Positions 24,640 to 32,788 of a stretch of DNA of 64,000 nt are shown in pieces; within the stretch, counting starts at the first letter, position 1; each line of letters opens with the position of its first letter. This DNA is from Chryseotalea sanaruensis. GTDB taxonomy: Bacteria > Bacteroidota > Bacteroidia > Cytophagales > Cyclobacteriaceae. The notes beneath the pieces were generated by a model that was not told the DNA's origin, did no database searches, and was given only the letters and a program-made list of their open reading frames with translations. Both the position numbers and the translations under genes were made by a program. The DNA is taken from NCBI RefSeq assembly GCF_003990915.1, contig NZ_BHXQ01000008.1, positions 177,959-241,958 on the forward strand. The letters run 5' to 3'.

Positions 24640-25356
24640 TTACTTAGCCTGACCAAAAACTCTCTTTAAAAGATCTGTTGTTCGTGCTACAGGATCTTGT
24701 CTGATATTTTTTTCTTCTTTGGCTATTTGCATGAAGAGTCCCTTCATGGCAAGGTCAGTTGCGTATTCGTTTAAATCAGGATTTACTTTTTCTATAAATG
24801 GAATTTTGTTGTAAGTGTTTACCAAATCAGTATAGTAACGCGCTGCACCAACTTTATCCAATGCATTTTGAATAACCGGTTTAAACTTGGATTTTAATTG
24901 TGTTGAAGTACTGCGCTGCAAATAATTAGTTGCTGCATTATCCTCGCCTTTTAAAATACCCCAGGCATCTTCAATAGTCATTTGTCTAATGGCATCAACA
25001 AAAATAGGCTTGGCTTCTTTAGCTGCTTCTTCTGCTCCACGGTTTAATGTCATAATAAACCTATCGACATCATTCCCTAAACCAATTTGTCTTAATTTGT
25101 CTTCTACCTTTTTTACATCAGGAGGAAAGGGAATTTTTATTTCCGGATTTTTAAAATAGCCATCCGTTTGCGATACCCGGTCAGCACCTTTGCTAATACC
25201 ATTGATCAAAGCTTCTTTTAAGCCTTGGCCAACCTCAGCCGTTGTTAAGGCCTTCTCTGTTGTTGTCGCCTTGCTCACTTCGTTTAATGCCTGCGTAATC
25301 TGAGTGCTGGTGCATGCACTTAATGCCAGCAAAAATGGAATTATGATGTATTTCAC
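24640..25356 (-). CDS. DUF4197 lipoprotein
   Basis: A 238-residue protein with a lipoprotein signal (PFLLALSAC, Cys15). The mature part is helical and matches DUF4197: TTAEVGQGLKEALINGISKGADRVSQTDGYFKNPEIKIPFPP, then a VEDKLRQIGLG helix and MTIEDAWGILKG. The family is widespread in Bacteroidota and Proteobacteria, with no assigned function. It should be in the periplasm attached to a membrane. It is the first gene of a three-gene minus-strand operon. Confidence 0.88.
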   Translation of the reverse strand: MKYIIIPFLLALSACTSTQITQALNEVSKATTTEKALTTAEVGQGLKEALINGISKGADRVSQTDGYFKNPEIKIPFPPDVKKVEDKLRQIGLGNDVDRFIMTLNRGAEEAAKEAKPIFVDAIRQMTIEDAWGILKGEDNAATNYLQRSTSTQLKSKFKPVIQNALDKVGAARYYTDLVNTYNKIPFIEKVNPDLNEYATDLAMKGLFMQIAKEEKNIRQDPVARTTDLLKRVFGQAK

Positions 25357-25479
25357 GTGTTAATAATTTTAGTTTAAAGACATGATCAAGCCATCATCAT
25401 TACTTCTAATAAACGTTGCAAATGGCCATTTCATTCGATTGAATTGAAAGGCAAGTTAATTAAGAATTGGCTAAATCAG

Positions 25480-26742
25480 CTAAGCATTTAACAGTGTATC
25501 TGCGTTAATTTCCGCTACTGATTTACAGCCACTTAGTGCCATGGTTAACTCAAAATCGGCTCTGTAATTTAAAAGAAGCTGTCTTACCCCCTCCTCACCT
25601 GCCAAGGCAAGGGCATATACATAAGGTCTGCCTAAACAAACAGCATCTGCGCCAAGCGCCAAAGCCTTAAAAGCATCTGCACCCCCGCGAATGCCACTAT
25701 CAAGCAAGACAGGAATTCGTTTTTGTACGACTTTAGCAATGGCTGGCAACATTTCTAATGTGCTTACCGATCCGTCTACTTGCCGACCACCATGATTGGA
25801 AACAATAATTCCATCCATACCATAATCAATAGCTTTTTGTGCATCATCCGGATGTTGTATGCCTTTTAAAATAATGGGAAGCTTAGTGAGTGTTTTTAAA
25901 AATTGGAGATCTTCCCAGGTTGTATAAGGATTAGTGTAGCTACTGGTAAATGTTTGCACGGCTTTTAATGGCCTGCCTGATTTTAACTTCTTAAAGAAAC
26001 CAGTACCAGGGTAGTTGTTTACCAGTTGAATAAGTCCTTTAAGTGTTTGTACAGTTATTCTTCGCTTTGTATTTGCTGCTGTTGTCTCATCCATTAACTG
26101 TTGAAACACTGGATCGGAAGTATATTGTGCAATTCCCTTCCCTTCTAAAAAAGGCAGATAGGCCAATTCAAGATCACGGGTGCGCCAACCCAACATGGTA
26201 GTATCGAGTGTAACCACAATCGCTTCGCATCCACATTTTTCAGCGCGTTGCACAAAGCTGGCAACCAGATCCTTCGATTTACTCCAATACAGCTGAAACC
26301 AATGGGCTGCATGCTTCATCTCAGCCGCACAACTTTCCATAGGAAATGAAGCTTGATTAGAAAAAATATAAGGCACACCTACTGAAGCTGCTGCTCTTGC
26401 AACAGCAAGATCGGCTTCGGCATTTACCATTTCCAGCACACCAACAGGCGAAAGCAGAAAGGGTGATGCTCGTTGCTTTCCAAAAAGTGAAATGGTTGTA
26501 CTTCGCTCACCAACATTACGCAACATTCTTGGCAAAATTGCGTGACGCTCAAACGCTTCAATGTTTCGTTTTACTGTAGATTCAACGCCTGCACCACCAG
26601 CGATATAAGCAAAAGCTTTTTTACTAATACGCTTTTGTGCTGCTTGTTCTAATGCTTTGTTACTTATAGGAATGATCGGTTGTTGACCGTTAAACCCATT
26701 CAGGTAGATTTCTTTTTGTCTGTCTAGTGCAGAGACTTCCAT
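25480..26742 (-). CDS. FMN-dependent alpha-hydroxy-acid oxidizing protein (lactate oxidase/2-monooxygenase-like)
   Basis: A 420-residue TIM-barrel flavoenzyme that oxidises L-2-hydroxy acids such as lactate or glycolate to 2-oxo acids. FMN and substrate residues include K293 (ILKGI), the active-site base H317 in SNHGGRQ, R320, D348 (LLDSGIRGG) and R352. The insert LGWRTRDLELAYLPFLEGKG followed by IAQYTSDPVF at ~184-213 most resembles lactate 2-monooxygenase, so decarboxylating or O2-using chemistry is possible. It has no signal peptide and is cytoplasmic. It stands alone, 123 bp from the DUF4197 gene on the same strand. Confidence 0.9.
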   Translation of the reverse strand: MEVSALDRQKEIYLNGFNGQQPIIPISNKALEQAAQKRISKKAFAYIAGGAGVESTVKRNIEAFERHAILPRMLRNVGERSTTISLFGKQRASPFLLSPVGVLEMVNAEADLAVARAAASVGVPYIFSNQASFPMESCAAEMKHAAHWFQLYWSKSKDLVASFVQRAEKCGCEAIVVTLDTTMLGWRTRDLELAYLPFLEGKGIAQYTSDPVFQQLMDETTAANTKRRITVQTLKGLIQLVNNYPGTGFFKKLKSGRPLKAVQTFTSSYTNPYTTWEDLQFLKTLTKLPIILKGIQHPDDAQKAIDYGMDGIIVSNHGGRQVDGSVSTLEMLPAIAKVVQKRIPVLLDSGIRGGADAFKALALGADAVCLGRPYVYALALAGEEGVRQLLLNYRADFELTMALSGCKSVAEINADTLLNA

Positions 26743-26865
26743 GCCATTACTATTTATATAAAAATAATAAAAAGCGATGGGTATGCGTGAAGATACTTTC
26801 GGTCAGTTTCTATATTGATGACAGAACAGGAACATTTAACTCTAAATAATAATTTAAAAGCAAAA

Positions 26866-26873
26866 TAACTTTG
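26866..26873 (+). promoter_or_regulatory. Bacteroidota -7 box upstream of cinA
   Basis: TAACTTTG matches TAnnTTTG exactly. It lies about 150 bp before the cinA start, so the transcript would carry the inverted repeat at 26918-27006 in its leader. Confidence 0.35.
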
Positions 26874-26917
26874 AACAATTAAAGAATGAAATCACTTTTA
26901 TACCCGATTATCGTATA

Positions 26918-27006
26918 AATGTCGTTTAGTTAAGACTTTTTATTGGCCTCGCCTCTAGTCCTCTCCAGAGGAGAGGATGACCATGGAAGCTTAACTAAAC
27001 GACATT
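26918..27006. repeat. Nested intergenic inverted repeat before cinA
   Basis: Outer arms of 17 bp (AATGTCGTTTAGTTAAG at 26918-26934, complement at 26990-27006) match perfectly. An inner hairpin TCCTCTCC-AGA-GGAGAGGA (26959-26977) sits between them, after a GCCTCTAGTC stretch. The inner core resembles the CCTCTCC/GGAGAGG dispersed palindromes often found between Bacteroidota genes. The whole element could fold into one long RNA structure just before the start codon. Confidence 0.75.
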
Positions 27007-27019
27007 GGATCAAATTATT

Positions 27020-28282
27020 ATGAAGCAAGTAACAGCAGAACTCCTCACTATAGGAGATGAGATTTTATACGGACAGATTGTAGACACCAACTCTCAATGG
27101 ATGGGGGTTGAACTTAGCAATATGGGCATCAGGGTTTTACGAAAGACGTCCGTTGGTGATATTGAATCAGAAATTTTGCAGGCTCTTAAAGAAGCAGAAG
27201 AAAGGGCAGATATCATTCTGATAACCGGTGGCCTTGGCCCAACCAATGACGATCTGACGAAGCCCTGTCTGGCCAAATACTTCAATTGCGATTTAGTGAT
27301 GAACGAAGAGGCGTTAACTGAAGTAACTGAGTTTTTTAAAAGTCGCGGAAGGGAACTCACGGAGTTGAACAAAATGCAAGCGGCTTTACCAAGTGCTTGC
27401 GAAAAAATTACAAACCATGGCGGCACCGCCCCTGGCATGTGGTTCGGTAAAGGCAACAAAGTTTTTATGTCGATGCCCGGTGTGCCTCATGAAATGAAGA
27501 AAATGATGATTGAGCAGGTTATGCCCCGACTCAAGAAACAATATGATTTACCTGTCATTCATCATAAGGTAATTCGCACCATAGGGATAGGCGAATCTTT
27601 TCTGGCCGATAAAATAAAAGATTGGGAAGATGCTTTACCTGAACACATTAAGCTAGCGTATTTACCGAGTTTAGGTGAAGTTAAATTACGACTAACTTGC
27701 TTTGGTTCTTCATTAAAAGCATTGGAAGCAGAAGCAGAGAAGCAAACGGCCACTCTTAAGCAATTGGTCGATCAATATATTTATGGTTACGGAGAAGAAC
27801 CCATTGAAGTAGTTATCGGCAATATGCTTAGAGAGCGTAAAATGACCTTATCCATTGCAGAAAGTTGTACCGGTGGAAAAGTGTCGCATATGATTACCAG
27901 TGTACCTGGCAGCTCTGAATATTTCCAAGGCAGCATAATTCCCTATTCTTACGATATAAAAATGGCGCAATTAGGCGTTAAAGAAGAAACGTTGAATCAA
28001 TATGGTGCGGTAAGTGAGCAAACCATTATTGAAATGGCTACACTTGTTCGTGAAAAATTCAATACAAGTATAGGTGTGGCAACCAGTGGCATTGCAGGCC
28101 CCGGAGGCGCAACCCCCGAAAAGCCTGTTGGCACTGTGTGGATAGCGCTCGCAGATGGAGGCCGCGTCATAACTAAAAAGCTTCAACTCGCCAAAGAACG
28201 CCACCTCAATATCCAGCTTTCATCCATGGCGGTGCTTAATTTAATCCGCTTAAGCATAAAAGAATCGCCTGTAAAAGCCTGA
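27020..28282 (+). CDS. cinA: CinA family protein (competence/damage-inducible, NMN amidohydrolase)
   Basis: A 420-residue two-domain protein from the ATG at 27020. The N-terminal MoCF_biosynth-like domain covers ~1-170 (ELLTIGDEILYGQIVDTNS, then LITGGLGPTNDDLT and SMPGVPHEMKKMM). The C-terminal CinA/PncC domain covers ~260-415 (LSIAESCTGGKVSHMITSVPGSSEYF, then VATSGIAGPGGATPEKPVGTVW). The family recycles NMN to NaMN and has ADP-ribose pyrophosphatase activity in some members. A TTG five codons upstream is in frame, but it lies inside an inverted repeat, so the ATG is preferred. It is a single gene. Confidence 0.95.
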   Translation: MKQVTAELLTIGDEILYGQIVDTNSQWMGVELSNMGIRVLRKTSVGDIESEILQALKEAEERADIILITGGLGPTNDDLTKPCLAKYFNCDLVMNEEALTEVTEFFKSRGRELTELNKMQAALPSACEKITNHGGTAPGMWFGKGNKVFMSMPGVPHEMKKMMIEQVMPRLKKQYDLPVIHHKVIRTIGIGESFLADKIKDWEDALPEHIKLAYLPSLGEVKLRLTCFGSSLKALEAEAEKQTATLKQLVDQYIYGYGEEPIEVVIGNMLRERKMTLSIAESCTGGKVSHMITSVPGSSEYFQGSIIPYSYDIKMAQLGVKEETLNQYGAVSEQTIIEMATLVREKFNTSIGVATSGIAGPGGATPEKPVGTVWIALADGGRVITKKLQLAKERHLNIQLSSMAVLNLIRLSIKESPVKA

Positions 28283-28424
28283 AAAACTGAAACATAATTC
28301 GCCCATAAGCCTGCCCTTACCAAGAATTTTTCGCTGTAGGGGTAATTGCTTATTCAATCGATGAAAGCTGTAAAAGCACATCAAAAACTATTAACTTGCT
28401 GACCCAATTCAATCGTTTGAACCG

Positions 28425-29747
28425 ATGGCAAATGTAGAACTGATCATGCCCAAGATGGGCGAAAGCATAATGGAAGCAACAATCTTAACCTGGCTGAAAA
28501 AGCCTGGAGATAAGATTGAACAGGACGAAAGTGTGTTGGAAGTAGCTACTGATAAGGTAGATACGGAAGTGCCTTCAACCCATGCCGGCATTTTACAACA
28601 AATTCTTGCCAAAGAAGGCGATGTGGTAAAAGTGGGCAGTGCTATTGCCATTATTTCAACCGGAGGAGAGGCCACACAAACACCTGCAGCTCCGAAATCT
28701 GAAACAGCGCCTGCTGCTATACCTGTCAAAGAAGTTGCGCCTGTAGCAAGCAATGGTAATGGTGCTCATGTTGGCGATTTCAAATCCGCCTCACGTTTCT
28801 ATTCTCCTTTGGTAAAAAGCATTGCTAAAGAAGAAGGTGTAGCGGTTGCCGAATTAGAAAGTATTCCCGGTACAGGTCAGGAAGGCCGCGTTACTAAAAA
28901 AGATATTATGGCCTATATGGCCAACCGCAAACTGGGCACTGTTGTTCAGTCTGTGGCTGCACCCGCTCCAGTTGCTAATGGCAGAACAGCAGTTAACGCA
29001 GCGCCTTCAGCACCATTGGTGCCTGCCAGCGTTAATGCAGGTGATGAGATAATAGAAATGGATCGCATGCGCAAGATGATTGCGGAGCGTATGGTTGATA
29101 GTAAGCGAATCTCTCCACATGTTACTTCGTTTGTTGAAGCCGATGTAACCAGCATTGTATACTGGAGAAACAAATGGAAGAATGAATTCCAAAAGCGCGA
29201 AGGTGATGCACTAACCTTTACCCCAATCTTCATTGAAGCAATTGTACAGGCTATCAAAGATTATCCAATGATTAATGTACAGGTGGATGGCGATCGTATC
29301 ATTAAGAAAAAAGATATTAACATAGGTGTGGCCGTTGCCTTACCAAGTGGAAATTTGATTGTGCCTGTTATTAAACAAGCAGATCAATACAGCCTGAGTG
29401 GGTTAGCTAAAATTGTTAACGACCTGGCTAAACGCGCACGTGAAAACAAACTTAAACCAGACGACTTAAGTGGTGGTACTTTCACTGTTTCTAATGTTGG
29501 CTCTTTCGGCAACGTAATGGGAACTCCCATTATCATGCAACCTCAGGTAGCCATTATGGCACTAGGAGCTGTTCAGAAAAAGCCTGCTGTAGTTGAAACC
29601 CCTTATGGTGATAGCATTGCTATCCGTCATAAAATGTTCTTATCGCACTCATACGATCATCGTGTAGTTGATGGCGCTTTGGGCGGTAGCCTGGTAAGAC
29701 GAGTGGCGGATTACCTGGAACGCTTCGATTTTAATCGCACTATTTAA
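28425..29747 (+). CDS. 2-oxo acid dehydrogenase E2, dihydrolipoyl acyltransferase
   Basis: A 440-residue E2 core enzyme that transfers acyl groups from lipoyl to CoA. One lipoyl domain covers ~2-76, with the modified K44 in ATDKVDTEVPS. An Ala/Pro-rich linker follows, then the E3/E1-binding domain at ~126-160 (YSPLVKSIAKEEGVAVAELESIPGTG) and a second linker. The catalytic domain covers ~208-440 with H412 and D416 in DHRVVDGALGG. A single lipoyl domain and the sequence style favour a branched-chain or 2-oxoglutarate-type complex over pyruvate. E1 and E3 genes are not here. Lipoylation would depend on LipA, encoded in this window. Confidence 0.93.
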   Translation: MANVELIMPKMGESIMEATILTWLKKPGDKIEQDESVLEVATDKVDTEVPSTHAGILQQILAKEGDVVKVGSAIAIISTGGEATQTPAAPKSETAPAAIPVKEVAPVASNGNGAHVGDFKSASRFYSPLVKSIAKEEGVAVAELESIPGTGQEGRVTKKDIMAYMANRKLGTVVQSVAAPAPVANGRTAVNAAPSAPLVPASVNAGDEIIEMDRMRKMIAERMVDSKRISPHVTSFVEADVTSIVYWRNKWKNEFQKREGDALTFTPIFIEAIVQAIKDYPMINVQVDGDRIIKKKDINIGVAVALPSGNLIVPVIKQADQYSLSGLAKIVNDLAKRARENKLKPDDLSGGTFTVSNVGSFGNVMGTPIIMQPQVAIMALGAVQKKPAVVETPYGDSIAIRHKMFLSHSYDHRVVDGALGGSLVRRVADYLERFDFNRTI

Positions 29748-29754
29748 GTAAAAG

Positions 29755-29825
29755 TTTAAAATTTCAGATTCAAAATTGGTGTAACTTAGTCGCAAGACTT
29801 TCTATGCTGAATCTGAAATTTTAAA
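29755..29825. repeat. Intergenic inverted repeat between E2 and ParA-like genes
   Basis: Perfect 18-bp arms, TTTAAAATTTCAGATTCA (29755-29772) and complement (29808-29825), surround a 35-bp spacer. It has no T-run suitable for termination. It lies 11 bp before the ParA-like start codon and differs in sequence from the other intergenic repeats here. Confidence 0.75.
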
Positions 29826-29835
29826 TTTTGACTGA

Positions 29836-30450
29836 ATGAAAATAATCTCCTTCATCAGCCGAAAAGGCGGCACCGGTAAAACTACAAATGCCATCAATCT
29901 GGCTACCTCTCTGCATGCAGCAGGTAAAAAGGTTATGCTGGTAGAAACCGATACTAACTACACCTTGAATACGCTACGCAAGATGGAAGCTGCACGGGAA
30001 AGCGGCACATCTTCATTCGATATTGTAGGATCACAGGATAATAATATTGCTGATGAGCTTCAATCCATTAGAGAAAAAGCACAATACGATTACATTATTG
30101 TTGACAGTGCCGGTAAGACTACCGATGAAGGCATTAAGAAACTCTGTCTGGTAAGCAATGCGGTGATTGTGCCCACGAGTTTAACGCAGAATGATTTACT
30201 GGTTACATACCAAACGGTAACTGATTTAATGCCCGCAAAAAGCATTAACACTGATTTAAAAATTTTGGTGCTCCCTAATCGCATCCACAGTTTCACCCGG
30301 CTTAAAACCGTTCAGGAGACCCTAAGCAAAGTGAGTGCGAAAGTGCTGGAAGTTATGGTGCCACAAAAAAATGCCTATGTTAATTTTAGCACCATGCATC
30401 CCGAGCAGGAGTATACGCCAGTGATGAAAGAAATATTGAAAAACTTATAG
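29836..30450 (+). CDS. ParA/MinD-like ATPase, solitary
   Basis: A 204-residue deviant-Walker P-loop ATPase. The motif RKGGTGKTT (residues 9-17) carries the signature Lys of ParA/MinD proteins, followed by VMLVETDTN (switch I region) and YDYIIVDSAGKTTDEG (Walker B region). It is shorter than chromosomal ParA (~255) and has no DNA-binding N-terminus. ParB and parS are not adjacent, so it more likely positions a protein complex than segregates DNA. The next gene (85 bp on), encoding a 102-residue helical protein, may be its partner. Confidence 0.87.
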   Translation: MKIISFISRKGGTGKTTNAINLATSLHAAGKKVMLVETDTNYTLNTLRKMEAARESGTSSFDIVGSQDNNIADELQSIREKAQYDYIIVDSAGKTTDEGIKKLCLVSNAVIVPTSLTQNDLLVTYQTVTDLMPAKSINTDLKILVLPNRIHSFTRLKTVQETLSKVSAKVLEVMVPQKNAYVNFSTMHPEQEYTPVMKEILKNL

Positions 30451-30535
30451 CCTATTCACTTCCTCGGTCATTTACTCGGTCTGTGAGGACACAAACCAAG
30501 GAAATAAAAAGAATAAAAAATTAACTTACTGAAGC

Positions 30536-30844
30536 ATGAAAAAAAATCCACTTAACGACCTGGATCAGTTTCTGAAACAAGAAGCTTCTTCTATTGTAAC
30601 ACCATCTTCCTTAAGCGACAGACTAAAGCAAAATGAAAGTGCAACCTCTGCACCAGTCGCTGGCAGCATTGAAGAACAATTATTGCTGATGGCCAAACAA
30701 GATGCGTCAAAATTTTATGACACCCTGATTACAGTAGGCGAAAAAATAGGCAATGAAAAAAGCACCATGCTTATTAACACTGCTTTATACCTTAAACACG
30801 GTGACAACTGGAAAGAAGCAGTGAAAGCTTATTGGGAGAAGTAG
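30536..30844 (+). CDS. Hypothetical 102-residue protein downstream of ParA-like ATPase
   Basis: A soluble protein with no signal peptide. The N-terminal ~45 residues are polar and likely disordered (DQFLKQEASSIVTPSSLSDR), followed by helices (EEQLLLMAKQDASKFYDTLITVGEKIGNEKSTMLINTALYLKHGDNWKEAV). I do not recognise a family. The context, a same-strand gene after a solitary ParA-like ATPase, suggests an adaptor or activator, since small N-terminally basic proteins often stimulate such ATPases. That is inference. The product is only mildly charged. Confidence 0.6.
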   Translation: MKKNPLNDLDQFLKQEASSIVTPSSLSDRLKQNESATSAPVAGSIEEQLLLMAKQDASKFYDTLITVGEKIGNEKSTMLINTALYLKHGDNWKEAVKAYWEK

Positions 30845-30854
30845 GTTTTAGAAG

Positions 30855-30901
30855 AATTGACTATGGTCAATTTGTCAATTCCTCATTGTCAACTGTCAAT
30901 T
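30855..30901. repeat. Degenerate TTGACAATT-type intergenic repeat
   Basis: Several copies of GTCAATT/AATTGAC in both orientations cluster here (for example 30855-30861 and 30895-30901 as inverted arms). It lies between convergent genes and looks like a decayed dispersed repeat; it might help termination. Confidence 0.45.
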
Positions 30902-30934
30902 TTAATTGCTCAGAATTATTACGCCACAACAAGT

Positions 30935-31690
30935 TTAAACAAGCCACTCTTTAAATGCCGTGGCTTTCTCACGGCTAATATCAATTTCCGAAGCTACCAC
31001 ACCCTTTAACTCGACTGTCAAACCTTTGTGCGTTGTTTTTACTCTACCAACAGCCTGTATGTGTACGAGGTATTGTCGGTTCACCCTGAAGAAAACTTTT
31101 GGATTAACTAATTGCTCAATTTCATCTAGGGTTTGGTGCTCACTGATAAATTTATCGCCAGCTACAGTGTGCAGGTGAATGATCTCGTTTTTATGGAAAT
31201 AAGCTATCTCGTTTTCATTGATTGGCACCAGTGCATTGCGCTGCAAAGCGAGAAATCTTTCTTTGTATCGTTTGGTGGCAACATCTTGCCATCGTGAAAG
31301 CAACGTTTGCAATTGTTCATGCAGTACCTGACTATCTTTAACGGCTCTATATTTATTCAAGGCTGAAGCCAACTCTTTTGCATCAATCGGTTTCAACAAA
31401 TAATCAATACTATTAATTTTAAAAGCACGTAGTGCATATTCATCGTAAGCTGTAGTAAATATGATGGGACAGGCTATTGAAAGCGTTTCATAGATTTCGA
31501 AACTCACACCATCCGACAATCGAATATCTGAAAAGATAAGATCGGGCATTTTGTTGTTGGCAAACCATTGCTTAGCTGTCTCAACACTTCCTAAAATAGC
31601 AGCAATCTCAACAGTTGGTAAAGCCTCCCGAATTAATCGTTCAAGGTCTTTTGCTACCAATGGTTCGTCCTCCACAATTAAAATATACAT
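30935..31690 (-). CDS. LytTR-family response regulator
   Basis: A 251-residue transcription regulator. The receiver domain covers ~1-120, with acidic E7/D8 and the phospho-acceptor D55 in FSDIRLSDG, and K near 102 in LLKPIDAKEL. The LytTR DNA-binding domain follows at ~150-250 (NEIAYFHKNEIIHLHTVAG, ending FFRVNRQYLVHIQAV). It pairs with the LytS-type histidine kinase encoded 26 bp upstream on the same strand, so the two form one operon. The target genes are unknown. Confidence 0.94.
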   Translation of the reverse strand: MYILIVEDEPLVAKDLERLIREALPTVEIAAILGSVETAKQWFANNKMPDLIFSDIRLSDGVSFEIYETLSIACPIIFTTAYDEYALRAFKINSIDYLLKPIDAKELASALNKYRAVKDSQVLHEQLQTLLSRWQDVATKRYKERFLALQRNALVPINENEIAYFHKNEIIHLHTVAGDKFISEHQTLDEIEQLVNPKVFFRVNRQYLVHIQAVGRVKTTHKGLTVELKGVVASEIDISREKATAFKEWLV

Positions 31691-31716
31691 GCTTTACAAT
31701 GGATTAATTTTTACGT

Positions 31717-32733
31717 CTATAACAAAGGCACCTTTATTGAGAATCGAATATCAGTCTGCTCAATTTGTACAGGTTTATCAGATAAAAATCCATACAAGGA
31801 CACCATATTTTTTAGGCCTTGTTTATTGGATGACTCTACGTGTTTACGTAGTTGTAAATTATTACTTACAACAAGGTAATCACCAGAGTTGAAAATCTCA
31901 ATATTCAATGGCTGTGTTTCTAAAAGGATGTTGTGCTTAATGGCATTCTCAATCAGAATCTGAAGTGTTACCGGCACAATTCTGTGCTCTTTAGCTTCTT
32001 TGTCTACTTCTATGGATATTGTAATAGCTTCTTTAAATCGTGTTTGTAATAAAGAAACATAATGTTGGATAAAATTCAATTCAGTGGTAAGGTTTACGCT
32101 GCTCTGATCTTTATACTGCAAAACATAGCGGTATACCCTGGAAAGCTGTTGTACAAATTCAGATGCCATTCGCTGATCTTCCATGATCAGTGAATTGAGG
32201 GAAGACAAGGCATTGAAAAGAAAATGTGGATTCAGCTGATTCTTTAAATTGTCAAACTGCACTTGAGCCTTCTCTCGCTCCAACCGTTCGTTTTGTATGA
32301 CAGAGAACCGCCACCTTACTATAAAATGGTAGGTAAAAAAACCAAGGTTAATAATGCCTGGGAACATTATATAAATTATCCAGATAGCCGCTGAGAACAT
32401 CTCATCCAGCTTAAAAGGCAGAAGTGGTTCTCCGAAATAATAAACAGTTATTCTTATGAACAACCCTAGCACTGCACCAGCAAGTAATTGCACTGTTATG
32501 CGCAGTGGTATATTTTTTTCGAAGGGTAAGACATTATTTAAATAGCGATCAATATTTCTGATTACTTCCCATATTGCAATAACCAGCACTAAAGAAATTG
32601 CATAAATGACAACATGTCCCCAAAAAGTAAATTGATTAAACTTTGAAAGACGTACAAAAAAACCAATAATGGATAGCCCGAAGATGATACCATAGGCCAG
32701 ATACAAGTCCTTCTTTTTTTTATAGCCAAGCAT
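31717..32733 (-). CDS. LytS-like sensor histidine kinase (His_kinase family)
   Basis: A 338-residue membrane kinase with four hydrophobic segments (about 12-28, 38-57, 80-98, 114-136). The His_kinase domain has the phosphorylated H170 in NQLNPHFLFNALSSLNSL, the classic signature of this family. The HATPase part is abbreviated, with the N-box LIENAIKHN, and the G boxes are weak, as is normal here. It has no separate extracellular sensor domain, so membrane state or a small ligand may be the input. It signals to the adjacent LytTR regulator. Confidence 0.93.
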   Translation of the reverse strand: MLGYKKKKDLYLAYGIIFGLSIIGFFVRLSKFNQFTFWGHVVIYAISLVLVIAIWEVIRNIDRYLNNVLPFEKNIPLRITVQLLAGAVLGLFIRITVYYFGEPLLPFKLDEMFSAAIWIIYIMFPGIINLGFFTYHFIVRWRFSVIQNERLEREKAQVQFDNLKNQLNPHFLFNALSSLNSLIMEDQRMASEFVQQLSRVYRYVLQYKDQSSVNLTTELNFIQHYVSLLQTRFKEAITISIEVDKEAKEHRIVPVTLQILIENAIKHNILLETQPLNIEIFNSGDYLVVSNNLQLRKHVESSNKQGLKNMVSLYGFLSDKPVQIEQTDIRFSIKVPLL

Positions 32734-32788
32734 TACTGAAAATTGTTCACTATCTAATCAACAACTCATCTTTAAAGTCAGTATAAAG

